57,519 nt of DNA from an uncultured Clostridia bacterium (GTDB lineage: Bacteria > Bacillota > Clostridia > TANB77 > CAG-508): NCBI GenBank assembly GCA_934167095.1, contig CAKPKE010000009.1:1-57519 (forward strand), in the 5' to 3' direction. Position 1 is the stretch's first letter, and the number at the start of each line of letters is the position of its first letter. The position numbers and the translations under genes were made by a program. Of this stretch, positions 8,934 through 17,457 are shown in pieces. The notes beneath the pieces are model-generated. The model had not been told where the DNA came from. It searched no databases and saw nothing but the letters and a program-made list of their open reading frames with translations.

Positions 8934-11765
8934 TTATTTAGAAAGGTATTTTTTTAAAAACTTTCCTGTATAACTTTTTTCATTTTTTACTATTTGTTCT
9001 GGTGTTCCTATGCAAAGCACTGTACCACCTTTATCTCCACCTTCTGGTCCTAAATCTATTATATGGTCACAAGTTTTAATTAAGTCCAAATTATGTTCAA
9101 TTACTACTATTGTATTTCCTGTATCTACTAGCCTTTGAAGTATATCTACAAGTCTATGGACATCTGCTATATGAAGACCAGTTGTAGGTTCATCTAATAT
9201 ATAAAGAGTTTTTCCTGTTGCTTTTTTAGAAAGCTCTGTTGCAAGTTTAACACGCTGTGCCTCTCCACCAGATAGTGTTGTTGATGGTTGTCCTAGTTTT
9301 ATATAACCTAATCCTACATCATATAGTGTTTGAATTTTATTTTTTATTCTTGGTATGTTTTCGAAGAATTTTAAAGCTTCTTCAACTGTCATATCAAGTA
9401 CATCAGAAATTGTTTTTCCTTTATAATGTACTTGCAGGGTTTCGCTGTTATATCTTTTTCCATGGCATACTTCGCATGGAACATATATATCAGATAAAAA
9501 GTGCATTTCTATTTTTAAAACACCATCTCCAGAGCAAGCTTCACATCTACCGCCCGGAACATTAAAGCTAAATCTACCTTTATCATATCCTCTCATTTTA
9601 GCATCATTTGTTTCTGCAAATAAATCTCTTATTATATCAAAAACACCTGTATATGTTGCTGGGTTTGAACGAGGAGTTCTTCCTATTGGTGATTGGTCGA
9701 TGTTTACTATTTTATCAATATTTTCTATTCCCTTTACAGCTTTACATTTTCCTGGCTTTTCGTTTGAACCATTTAAATCTCTTGCAATAGTTTTATACAA
9801 GATATCATTTACAAGTGTTGATTTTCCTGAACCTGATACTCCTGTAACACATACAAATTGACCTAGTGGAAATTTAACCGTTACATTTTTTAAATTATGT
9901 TCTTCTGCGCCAACTACTTCTATTGATTTTCCATTTGACTTTCTTCTTTTGGCTGGTACTTTTATTTGCTTTCTTCCACTCAAGTAATCTCCTGTGATTG
10001 AGCCCTCTACAAGTTTTATTTCTTCAGCTGTACCTTGTGCCATAACATTTCCACCATGAACACCTGCACCAGGACCAATATCTATTACTTGGTCTGCCGC
10101 ATACATTGTATCTTCATCATGTTCTACTACAATTACAGAATTTCCTAAATCTCTTAATTTTTTTAGTGTTGCAATTAGCTTATCATTATCTCTTTGATGA
10201 AGTCCTATGCTTGGTTCATCAAGTATATATAATACCCCTGTTAGACCTGCACCAATTTGAGTTGCAAGTCTTATTCTTTGAGCTTCACCACCAGATAAAG
10301 ACCCTGCAGGTCTTGCTAAAGTTAAGTAGTCTAATCCTACATCAATTAAAAATTGTAACCTTTTATTTAGCTCATCAATTATTTGTCCTGCAATCATTTG
10401 TTGTGTTTTATTAAGTTCAACTGAATTTATATATTCTTTTATTTTATCTATTGATAAATTCGTAAGTTCAACAATGTTTAAGTTGCCTATTTTTACAGCT
10501 AAGCTTTCTTTTCTTAATCTTGCCCCATGGCAAGCAAGGCATGGAGCTTCGCTCATGTACATTTCATAAAAGCTTCTCATACCATTTGATTTTGTTTCAT
10601 TATGTCTTCTTTCAAGAGTTGGAATTACACCCTCAAAAGGAGCTGTGAATTTTCTTGTTCCAGCCATTGTTGTGTATTCAAAATTAATTGACTCTGTTCC
10701 TGTTCCATAAAGTATTTTTTCTAAAAACTCTCTTGGCAATTTTTTAATTGGAAGATCTTTTATTTTAACGCCATAATGTTTAGCAATACTTTCAAAATAC
10801 ATTTTTGCCATAGTATCGCCTTTTTTCATTGTACTCGCGCCAAAAGCTTTTACACCATCATATAAAGTTTTGTCTTTGTCAGGAATAATAAGTTCTTCAT
10901 CAATTCTCATAAGGTATCCAATTCCTGTACATTCAGGACATGCGCCAAATGGATTATTAAATGAAAACATTCTTGGTGTAAGCTCTTCAAAACTAATACC
11001 ACAATCAACACAGGCATAGTTTTGGCTATATATTTTTTCTTCTTTTCCTGGAATATCTATTAAGACTATGTTATTTGCATATTTCATTGCTGTTTCAACA
11101 GATTCAGTAAGTCTTGAACGAATTCCATCTTTTATAACTAATCTATCTACTATTAAATCTATATTATGCTTTTTCTTTTTGTCTATATTTATTTCGTCTT
11201 CGCCAAGTTCATAAAGAGTACCATCAATTCTTGCTCTTACAAAGCCTGACTTTTGATAGTCCTCTAATTGTTTTACAAATTCGCCTTTTCTTCCTCTTAC
11301 AACAGGTGCTAAAACTTGTATTTTTGTACCTTCTTCAAGAGTTAAAATGCTGTCTATTATTTGGTCTATTGTTTGCTTTTCAATTTTTTTGCCACAATTT
11401 GGGCAGTATGGTACACCAATTCTTGCATACAATAAACGTAAATAATCATATATTTCAGTAACAGTTCCTACTGTAGAACGTGGATTTTTTGATGTAGTTT
11501 TTTGGTCTATTGATATTGCAGGAGATAACCCCTCTATTGATTCAACATCAGGCTTTTCCATCATTCCTAAGAATTGCCTTGCATAAGAAGATAAACTTTC
11601 GACATATCTTCTTTGGCCCTCTGCATATAGTGTGTCAAAAGCAAGTGATGATTTTCCAGAGCCTGAAAGGCCTGTTAACACTACTAACTTGTTTCTTGGT
11701 ATTGTTAAATTTATATTTTTTAAGTTATGTTCTTTTGCACCTTTTATAATTATATTATCGTTCAT
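8934..11765 (-). CDS. uvrA: Excinuclease ABC subunit UvrA
   Basis: UvrA recognises bulky DNA damage and loads UvrB in nucleotide excision repair. 943 aa, normal length. There are two ABC ATPase modules: Walker A GLSGSGKSSLAFDTLYAEG near the N-terminus and GVSGSGKSTLVNDILY in the second half, with two signatures (SGGEAQRIRLATQIG and SGGEAQRVKLATELS). Zinc-finger pairs are CPNCGKKIE, CPECTGIGYLM and CEACSGDG...CEVCHGKRY. AAGGGAA lies 8 nt before the ATG. uvrB and uvrC are not in the window. Confidence 0.98.
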   Translation of the reverse strand: MNDNIIIKGAKEHNLKNINLTIPRNKLVVLTGLSGSGKSSLAFDTLYAEGQRRYVESLSSYARQFLGMMEKPDVESIEGLSPAISIDQKTTSKNPRSTVGTVTEIYDYLRLLYARIGVPYCPNCGKKIEKQTIDQIIDSILTLEEGTKIQVLAPVVRGRKGEFVKQLEDYQKSGFVRARIDGTLYELGEDEINIDKKKKHNIDLIVDRLVIKDGIRSRLTESVETAMKYANNIVLIDIPGKEEKIYSQNYACVDCGISFEELTPRMFSFNNPFGACPECTGIGYLMRIDEELIIPDKDKTLYDGVKAFGASTMKKGDTMAKMYFESIAKHYGVKIKDLPIKKLPREFLEKILYGTGTESINFEYTTMAGTRKFTAPFEGVIPTLERRHNETKSNGMRSFYEMYMSEAPCLACHGARLRKESLAVKIGNLNIVELTNLSIDKIKEYINSVELNKTQQMIAGQIIDELNKRLQFLIDVGLDYLTLARPAGSLSGGEAQRIRLATQIGAGLTGVLYILDEPSIGLHQRDNDKLIATLKKLRDLGNSVIVVEHDEDTMYAADQVIDIGPGAGVHGGNVMAQGTAEEIKLVEGSITGDYLSGRKQIKVPAKRRKSNGKSIEVVGAEEHNLKNVTVKFPLGQFVCVTGVSGSGKSTLVNDILYKTIARDLNGSNEKPGKCKAVKGIENIDKIVNIDQSPIGRTPRSNPATYTGVFDIIRDLFAETNDAKMRGYDKGRFSFNVPGGRCEACSGDGVLKIEMHFLSDIYVPCEVCHGKRYNSETLQVHYKGKTISDVLDMTVEEALKFFENIPRIKNKIQTLYDVGLGYIKLGQPSTTLSGGEAQRVKLATELSKKATGKTLYILDEPTTGLHIADVHRLVDILQRLVDTGNTIVVIEHNLDLIKTCDHIIDLGPEGGDKGGTVLCIGTPEQIVKNEKSYTGKFLKKYLSK

Positions 11766-11913
11766 ATAAAATTCCCTTCGATTTTAAACTTTTTCAATGT
11801 GTTTTTTAACTTTAGATAATATCTTAATATTCTACTCTTTCATAGGCTACTTTACACTATCATTTTAAAGCAGTCTCATTATATCAAATATTTGTTCGCA
11901 TTTCAAGACCTAT

Positions 11914-12414
11914 TTAAAAATTTATTTCAATTTTTTTACAATTATCATCTAATTGTATTTTTGTATATTTAACGCCACATTTATCAAATAGTTTTCTTGA
12001 TGCAATATTGTTTTCTGAATCTGCATATTTATCTGATAAATATATTACACTTTTTATTCCTGATTGAATAATCATTTTTGCACACTCATTGCAAGGAAAT
12101 AAATCTACATATATTTTAGCTCCTTCAAATTCTTTTCTTGAACCTCTATAATTTAGTATTGCATTTAATTCGGCATGACACACATAAGGATATTTTGTAT
12201 TTAAATTTTCTCCTTTTCTATCCCAAGGAAACTCTTCATCTTTGTAGCCATTTGGTGCTCCATTATATCCAATTGATAAAATTCTGTTGTCAGCACTTAC
12301 AATACAAGCTCCAACTTGTGTTGACGGGTCCTTGCTTCTCATTGCAGAAAGCTTTGCAATTGCCATAAAATATTCGTCCCAACCTATATATTCCCCTTTT
12401 TTTCTTCCATTCAT
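11914..12414 (-). CDS. Deoxycytidylate (dCMP) deaminase
   Basis: 166 aa of the ComEB/dCMP deaminase family, which converts dCMP to dUMP for thymidylate synthesis. The zinc site is complete: CHAELNAI (His and catalytic Glu) and PCNECAK (two Cys). The segment STQVGACIVSADNRILSIGYNG is the family's substrate-binding strand. The start MNGRKKGEY has AAGGAA upstream. It is divergent from thymidine kinase across a 202-bp intergenic region, and the two proteins act on neighbouring steps of dTMP supply, which suggests a shared divergent promoter region. Confidence 0.92.
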   Translation of the reverse strand: MNGRKKGEYIGWDEYFMAIAKLSAMRSKDPSTQVGACIVSADNRILSIGYNGAPNGYKDEEFPWDRKGENLNTKYPYVCHAELNAILNYRGSRKEFEGAKIYVDLFPCNECAKMIIQSGIKSVIYLSDKYADSENNIASRKLFDKCGVKYTKIQLDDNCKKIEINF

Positions 12415-12616
12415 AATAGATAAATTCCTTTCTTTTTATTAAATTCCTTTTGTTCTATTATAGTATCACAGTTTGTAAAAAAAATCATTATTTTTTAGCA
12501 ATTATTACAGTTTGTTACAAATATTTCATTAATGTTTAATATTATAAAAAGGTATTGCCAAAAAGTAAAATTACTTGTATATTACTAGGTAGCAATTTTT
12601 ATATGGAGAAAATATT

Positions 12617-13279
12617 ATGGGATATATAAATGTTTATACAGGACCAATGAAATGTGGTAAAAGTCAAAAAATTTTTAATGAACTAAAAAGACAACTAATA
12701 GCAGGCAGAAATATAAAAGTTTTTAAGCCTACTTTAGATGATAGGTCTGGTGAAAATGTTATTGCTACTCGTGCCGGAAATACAGTTCAAGCAATAAATA
12801 TTCATGACATATCAGAACTTCAAAATTATGATGCCGACTCTTATTTTATTGATGAATTTCAATTTTTAGATGGTGATGTTTCTGTTATTGATAAACTTGC
12901 TTCTAATGGAAAAAAGTTTTATATTGCAGGTCTTAACCTTACATCTGAAAAAAAAGTTTTTGGAAAAATGGGAGATTTAATGTGCATTGCTGATAATATC
13001 GAAATAATGACTTCTATTTGTGAAGTTTGCAAATGTGAGGAAGCTGTTTTTTCATATTATAAAGGTCATAAAGATAATGATATTATGGTTGGAGATGCTG
13101 AATACATCCCTGTTTGCAGAGAATGTTACAACAAGCTTGCAAGCGGAAAATATAAGGCAATTAATTTTTCAAGTCCTAAATCTAAAAAATCAAAAATCGT
13201 TAATAGTATTAGTAGTATTGCTGATAAAACAGAACATCTACTTTCTCTTAACGATTACAAATATCAATATCATTTTTAA
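12617..13279 (+). CDS. tdk: Thymidine kinase (type II)
   Basis: Phosphorylates thymidine to dTMP in the salvage pathway. 220 aa. The P-loop is GPMKCGKSQKIF (about 9-20), the Walker-B-like segment is YFIDEFQFLDGD, the lasso region has AGLNLTSEK, and two Cys pairs (CEVCKCEEAV and CRECYN) form the structural zinc site. GGAG lies 9 nt before the ATG. The C-terminal tail is longer than usual (about 25 extra residues rich in Ser and Lys). It is one of few plus-strand genes and is followed by its own terminator. Confidence 0.95.
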   Translation: MGYINVYTGPMKCGKSQKIFNELKRQLIAGRNIKVFKPTLDDRSGENVIATRAGNTVQAINIHDISELQNYDADSYFIDEFQFLDGDVSVIDKLASNGKKFYIAGLNLTSEKKVFGKMGDLMCIADNIEIMTSICEVCKCEEAVFSYYKGHKDNDIMVGDAEYIPVCRECYNKLASGKYKAINFSSPKSKKSKIVNSISSIADKTEHLLSLNDYKYQYHF

Positions 13280-13308
13280 AGTTCTTCTTTTGAAGGACTT
13301 TTTTATTA
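13278..13308 (+). terminator. tdk terminator
   Basis: AAGTTCTTC pairs with GAAGGACTT around TTTT and is followed by a T-run, immediately after the tdk stop. Confidence 0.85.
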
Positions 13309-13474
13309 TATAATAGGAAAGTCATGCTGCCTTTTCTATTATATAATATATTGCACAGAAAATTTATATAATAAATTCTCGCACGCGAACAAATTTACTG
13401 AAATTTTCAATTTTATAGAGAATAATTAATATATAGTAAAGACTGAAAATTGAAATTTTCAGATTTGTTCTTTC
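13306..13474 (+). repeat. Structured dispersed repeat, copy A (asnB leader)
   Basis: About 170 bp that recurs at 43086-43256 on the other strand with long identical blocks (for example TTGCACAGAAAATTTAT, GACTGAAAATTGAAA and TTTTCAGATTTGTTCT). It contains a 16-bp hairpin (TTATATAATAGGAAAG with CTTTTCTATTATATAA, 13306-13346), an AATTTATATAATAAATT near-palindrome and the palindromic block CTGAAAATTGAAATTTTCAG. In both copies it lies in the same orientation between a terminator and the next start codon (here asnB, 74 bp away). It could be a leader RNA or a small non-autonomous element carrying a promoter. Confidence 0.75.
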
Positions 13475-13547
13475 TAACACAAAATCATATTTATTTTTTC
13501 ACCGCATATAATATAATTAGTTAATTTTACTTTTATAAGGAGGCACT

Positions 13548-15404
13548 ATGTGTGGAATTGTAGGATTTTGCGATTTAGATAATAATATTTTCACAAGAGA
13601 TGAAAAAGTAGATATAATTGAACGAATGAAAAAAACTATGGCAAGGCGTGGTCCTGATGAAAATGGTAGTTTTATTTCAAGAAACGTTGCTCTTGGACAC
13701 AGTAGGCTAATTGTAATTGATCCTGATACTGGCAAGCAACCAATGAAATGCGAATATCAAGGAAATACTTATGTAATTACATATAATGGTCAAATTTATA
13801 ATACAAAAGAGCTTAGAAAAGAGCTTGAAGAAAATGGTTTTACTTTTTTTGGACATTGTGATACAGAAGTTTTGCTAAAAGCTTATATTCACTTTGGAAA
13901 TGATGTTGTAAACAAGCTAAACGGTATTTTTGCATTTGCTATTTGGAATGAGAATAAAAAAGAGTTATTTGTTGCAAGGGACCACTTTGGTGTAAAACCA
14001 TTTTTTTATTCAATAATTGATAATACCTTTATTTTTGCTTCTGAAATAAAGGCACTTCTTGAATATCCTGGAATATATCCTGTTATTGACTCTCAAGGAA
14101 TTTGCGAGATGTTTGGTATTGGTCCTGCACACACACCTGGAACCACAGTATTTAAAGAAATTTATGAATTAAAACCTGCAAGCTTTGCTGTTTTTAACTC
14201 TTCTGGATTTCATGGTGGCAAGTATTGGAAATTAGAAAGTGCACCACATAATGATGATTTTAATACAACATGTATCAAAACTAAAGATTTGCTTGAAGAT
14301 TCTATTAAAAGGCAACTTGTTTCAGATGTTCCTCTATGTACATTTTTATCTGGCGGTTTAGATTCAAGCATAATTACAATGTATGCTACAGACTACTACA
14401 AAAAGAACAGCTTTGGCACTTTAGATACTTATTCTGTTGATTATGTTGATAACGACAAAAACTTTAAAAAGACTGATTTTCAACCTAACTCAGATAATTA
14501 TTATATAAATGTAATGAAGGAAAAATATCACACGCATCACACTGCAATAGTTTTAGACACTCCTGAACTTGCAAGCTATTTAAAAGAAGCGATGATTGCT
14601 CGTGATATGCCTGGAATGGCTGATGTAGACTCATCTCTTTTACTATTTTGCATGAAAGTAAAACCTACTGCAACTGTTGCTTTAACTGGAGAATGTGCTG
14701 ACGAAATCTTTTGTGGTTACCCTTGGTTTTTTAGAGATGATGCATTAAATTCAAATACATTCCCTTGGTCTATTGCAATTTCTGAAAGACAACAACTTTT
14801 GAATTCAGCAATTTCACAAAAAGTTGATTTAAAGGAATATATTGATTTTAGATATAATGAAAGTCTAGCAAATGTTAAAATATTACCTTCTGATTCACAC
14901 GAAACTGCCCAAATGAGAAAAATTTCTTATTTAACATTGAACTGGTTTATGCAAACATTATTGGACCGTTCTGACAGAATGGCAATGTTTAATGGACTAG
15001 AACTTAGAGTTCCATTTTGTGATTATAGGCTTGCTGAATATGTTTGGAATATTCCATGGGAGATGAAAGCTTACAACGGAAGAGAAAAAGGTCTTTTAAG
15101 ACATATTATGAAAGGAATTCTTCCAGACGAAATTGTTGATAGAAAAAAGAGTCCTTATCCAAAAACTTGGAACCCTACCTATTTAAATGCTGTTAAAAAA
15201 ATGCTTGCTCAAATAATGGAAAACAAGGAAGCTCCAATAAATAAATTATTAAACAGAAATTATATACTGCAGATTTTAGAAACAGACGGCAAAGCCTTTA
15301 CTAGACCTTGGTTTGGCCAATTAATGACAGGGCCACAGCTTATGGCTTATTTGTGCCAAGTTAATATGTGGCTTGAAACTTACGACCCTGAGATTAGAAT
15401 ATAA
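13548..15404 (+). CDS. asnB: Asparagine synthase (glutamine-hydrolysing)
   Basis: Makes asparagine from aspartate using ATP and glutamine-derived ammonia. 618 aa. The N-terminal glutaminase domain begins MCGIVGF with the catalytic Cys2 directly after the start Met and has LGHSRLIVIDP and YNGQIYN. The synthetase domain carries the pyrophosphate loop FLSGGLDSSII and, later, TGECADEIFCGYPW, DRSDRMAM and LELRVPFCDYRL. AAGGAGG precedes the ATG. No T-box leader (specifier loop plus TGGN anti-terminator) was seen. Instead the upstream 240 bp holds the structured repeat copy A. It is transcribed alone and ends at a shared bidirectional terminator. Confidence 0.96.
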   Translation: MCGIVGFCDLDNNIFTRDEKVDIIERMKKTMARRGPDENGSFISRNVALGHSRLIVIDPDTGKQPMKCEYQGNTYVITYNGQIYNTKELRKELEENGFTFFGHCDTEVLLKAYIHFGNDVVNKLNGIFAFAIWNENKKELFVARDHFGVKPFFYSIIDNTFIFASEIKALLEYPGIYPVIDSQGICEMFGIGPAHTPGTTVFKEIYELKPASFAVFNSSGFHGGKYWKLESAPHNDDFNTTCIKTKDLLEDSIKRQLVSDVPLCTFLSGGLDSSIITMYATDYYKKNSFGTLDTYSVDYVDNDKNFKKTDFQPNSDNYYINVMKEKYHTHHTAIVLDTPELASYLKEAMIARDMPGMADVDSSLLLFCMKVKPTATVALTGECADEIFCGYPWFFRDDALNSNTFPWSIAISERQQLLNSAISQKVDLKEYIDFRYNESLANVKILPSDSHETAQMRKISYLTLNWFMQTLLDRSDRMAMFNGLELRVPFCDYRLAEYVWNIPWEMKAYNGREKGLLRHIMKGILPDEIVDRKKSPYPKTWNPTYLNAVKKMLAQIMENKEAPINKLLNRNYILQILETDGKAFTRPWFGQLMTGPQLMAYLCQVNMWLETYDPEIRI

Positions 15405-15415
15405 CTTAATATATA

Positions 15416-15445
15416 GAAATAGAGGCTAAAAATGCCTCTATTTTA
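15416..15445. terminator. Bidirectional terminator asnB / glycosyltransferase
   Basis: AAATAGAGGC and GCCTCTATTTT form a 10-bp stem with A- and T-rich flanks. It separates two convergent genes and includes the stop codon of the minus-strand glycosyltransferase. Confidence 0.85.
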
Positions 15446-16262
15446 TGTCATCCAATATTGATTGCAAGCGCTTTTTGCACATATTTTTTTCTTTTTCTAT
15501 TATATATTCCGCTTCTGGAGTAGGATTTTCTTTTTGTATTTGTGCTAAATCTTGAATGTTTAGTAATGTATCTTCAATATTTTTTAGTTTCATTTTTGTT
15601 GTCATACTTCCAACTCTTCCACTAGTATATATGTGAGTTACATAATCAGCAATTTTATAACTATTGCTTAGCATTACACCTTGATATACAAATAGTACAT
15701 CCTCATAAAATCTTCCTTCTTTAAATTTTATGTTATTTTCTTTTAAAAAATCACTTCTCCAACATTTACTCCATGGATTTGGATACTTATCTTTTGCAGC
15801 TTTATAATTTTTTGTACAAGTTTCTTCTGTTGGAATTACAAGTTCTTCTCTATCGCCTTCAATTTTAAATCCTAGATATATAACATCTGTTTTATCTTTT
15901 CCTATTTTTTCATCTAGTTTTGTTAAAACTGTTGGGCCGGCTAGATAATCATCTCCATCTAAGAATACTATGTACTCTCCTTTTGCAATTTTTAGCCCTG
16001 TGTTTCTTGCTCCACCTGCTTTTTTATTTACTTCGTGTTTTATATATTGGATATTTTTATATTTTTCACAGCATTCTAATATTTTGCTTTCAGTAGAATC
16101 TGTTGAACAGTCGTTTACAACTATTATTTCTTTATTTTCAAAATCTTGATTTTCTGCACTTTCAATAGCTCTTGTTATATAATCTTCTATATTATATCCA
16201 ATAATTATTATACTAAATCTTGATAAGTTTTTTGTACTTACTTGCATTGCTTGCTGGTCCAT
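15438..16262 (-). CDS. Family 2 glycosyltransferase
   Basis: 274 aa, GT-A fold. The N-terminus FSIIIIGYNIEDYITRAIESA, then EIIVVNDCSTDST (nucleotide-binding Asp), GGARNTGLKIAKGEYIVFLDGDDYL (metal-binding DGDD) and FYEDVLFVYQG (ED motif) are diagnostic. It transfers a sugar from a nucleotide sugar onto a glycan or lipid-linked acceptor at the cytoplasmic side. The substrate cannot be told from the sequence. The gene overlaps the upstream glycosyltransferase by 50 bp, in another frame, so both are made from one message. An alternative start is the internal ATG at 16247. Confidence 0.9.
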   Translation of the reverse strand: MDQQAMQVSTKNLSRFSIIIIGYNIEDYITRAIESAENQDFENKEIIVVNDCSTDSTESKILECCEKYKNIQYIKHEVNKKAGGARNTGLKIAKGEYIVFLDGDDYLAGPTVLTKLDEKIGKDKTDVIYLGFKIEGDREELVIPTEETCTKNYKAAKDKYPNPWSKCWRSDFLKENNIKFKEGRFYEDVLFVYQGVMLSNSYKIADYVTHIYTSGRVGSMTTKMKLKNIEDTLLNIQDLAQIQKENPTPEAEYIIEKEKNMCKKRLQSILDDIK

Positions 16263-17385
16263 TCTTTACTTTATTCTCCTTTTTATTTATTGTTGTTTCA
16301 AATAATTTTAATATATTCTCTGCAGCAATTTCACCAGTCCACTCTTCAGTAATAAATTTATATGCATTTTTTCCTAATGAATCTCTTAATTGCTTATTGT
16401 TTATAAGTTCTTTTACATTGTTTTCTAATTCTTTATATGTGTTGTAATACATACCATTTTGCTTGTGTTTAATTAAAAATGGTACTGAACCCATTTTTTG
16501 GTTTGCAACAATTGCGCATCCTGCATTCATTGCTTCATTTACAACAGCTCCCCAACCTTCATTACTATCACTTGTTCCTATAAAAATATTAGCTTTTTCC
16601 ATATATTCTTTTACTTTTTCACTTGGTACTTGTCCTGTTATTTTTATTACATCCTCTAAATTTTTGGATTTTACACTTTTCTTAATTTTATCTTCTAGCT
16701 TACCTGCTCCAAGCATTTCTATTTCAAAGTTATAGCCTTGTTTCTTTAAGTTATTTGCAAGTTTTATTACTATTTCTGGATGTTTCCAATTTATAAATCT
16801 TGCAACCCAAATAATTCTTATTTTTTCATTTTTATCTTTTTCTTCTATTAATTGGTCTATATCATACTTATTCGTTTCTAAAAAATATCCCCATTTGTAC
16901 ATTTTATTTTTATACAAACCTAATTTTCCAAAATCATTGGCGCCATAAGCATTAGCACATAATAAATGTAGGTTTTTACTTTTTCTGTACTTTAGATGCC
17001 TAGTATATAATAATTTTATTTTTTCCTTGTTAAATATTGTTTTTAATACTCCATCTGTAAATAATAAAATTCTTGATCTATATCTAAAAGTTAGTTTATC
17101 TTGTTTTAGTCTTTCTAATATGCAATCGTCTGTTGTTGAGCCAATTATTACAACATCACTATCTAAAGCTAATTGTTTAGCTCTTTTTAGTTCATTTTCA
17201 TTTTCATAAGCTCTTACTACAAAATTATATTCTTGGTCTAAGTCTTTAAAGCCTAATTTTAATCTCCAATCAAAAATTTTTACTGTAGATACAAATTTGA
17301 AGTTTTCACCTAATCTTTTTTGCATTGCTTCGCAAAAAGGCACTTGATGATGTGTTAAAAAATTAGAATAAAATGTTACCTTCAT
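16213..17385 (-). CDS. Family 4-type glycosyltransferase
   Basis: 390 aa, GT-B fold. The N-terminal half begins MKVTFYSNFLTHHQVPFCEAM. The C-terminal nucleotide-sugar domain has RIIWVARFINWKHPEIVIKLA, EMLGAGKLEDKI, and the E-x7-E-type motif SDSNEGWGAVVNEAMNAGCAIVAN. It probably builds a surface polysaccharide or glycolipid together with the overlapping GT2 gene downstream. There is no membrane segment. The acceptor and sugar are unknown. Confidence 0.9.
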   Translation of the reverse strand: MKVTFYSNFLTHHQVPFCEAMQKRLGENFKFVSTVKIFDWRLKLGFKDLDQEYNFVVRAYENENELKRAKQLALDSDVVIIGSTTDDCILERLKQDKLTFRYRSRILLFTDGVLKTIFNKEKIKLLYTRHLKYRKSKNLHLLCANAYGANDFGKLGLYKNKMYKWGYFLETNKYDIDQLIEEKDKNEKIRIIWVARFINWKHPEIVIKLANNLKKQGYNFEIEMLGAGKLEDKIKKSVKSKNLEDVIKITGQVPSEKVKEYMEKANIFIGTSDSNEGWGAVVNEAMNAGCAIVANQKMGSVPFLIKHKQNGMYYNTYKELENNVKELINNKQLRDSLGKNAYKFITEEWTGEIAAENILKLFETTINKKENKVKNGPASNASKYKKLIKI

Positions 17386-17457
17386 TTATATTGTCCTCCA
17401 AGGCACATTCTATCCTATTTTTACCTTTTTTTCAAGCTTTTTAGCGTTTTTTGTTTT

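Noticed and set aside
9257..9565. Leu/His-rich plus-strand open frames opposite uvrA, secA, valS and polA
   Set aside because: They are mirror frames of strongly coding minus-strand genes, lack ribosome sites and have unnatural residue composition.
13306..13547. T-box or other amino-acid riboswitch upstream of asnB
   Set aside because: No specifier stem, conserved AGGGTGG-type block or anti-terminator was found. The structures there belong to the repeat shared with the MBOAT leader.
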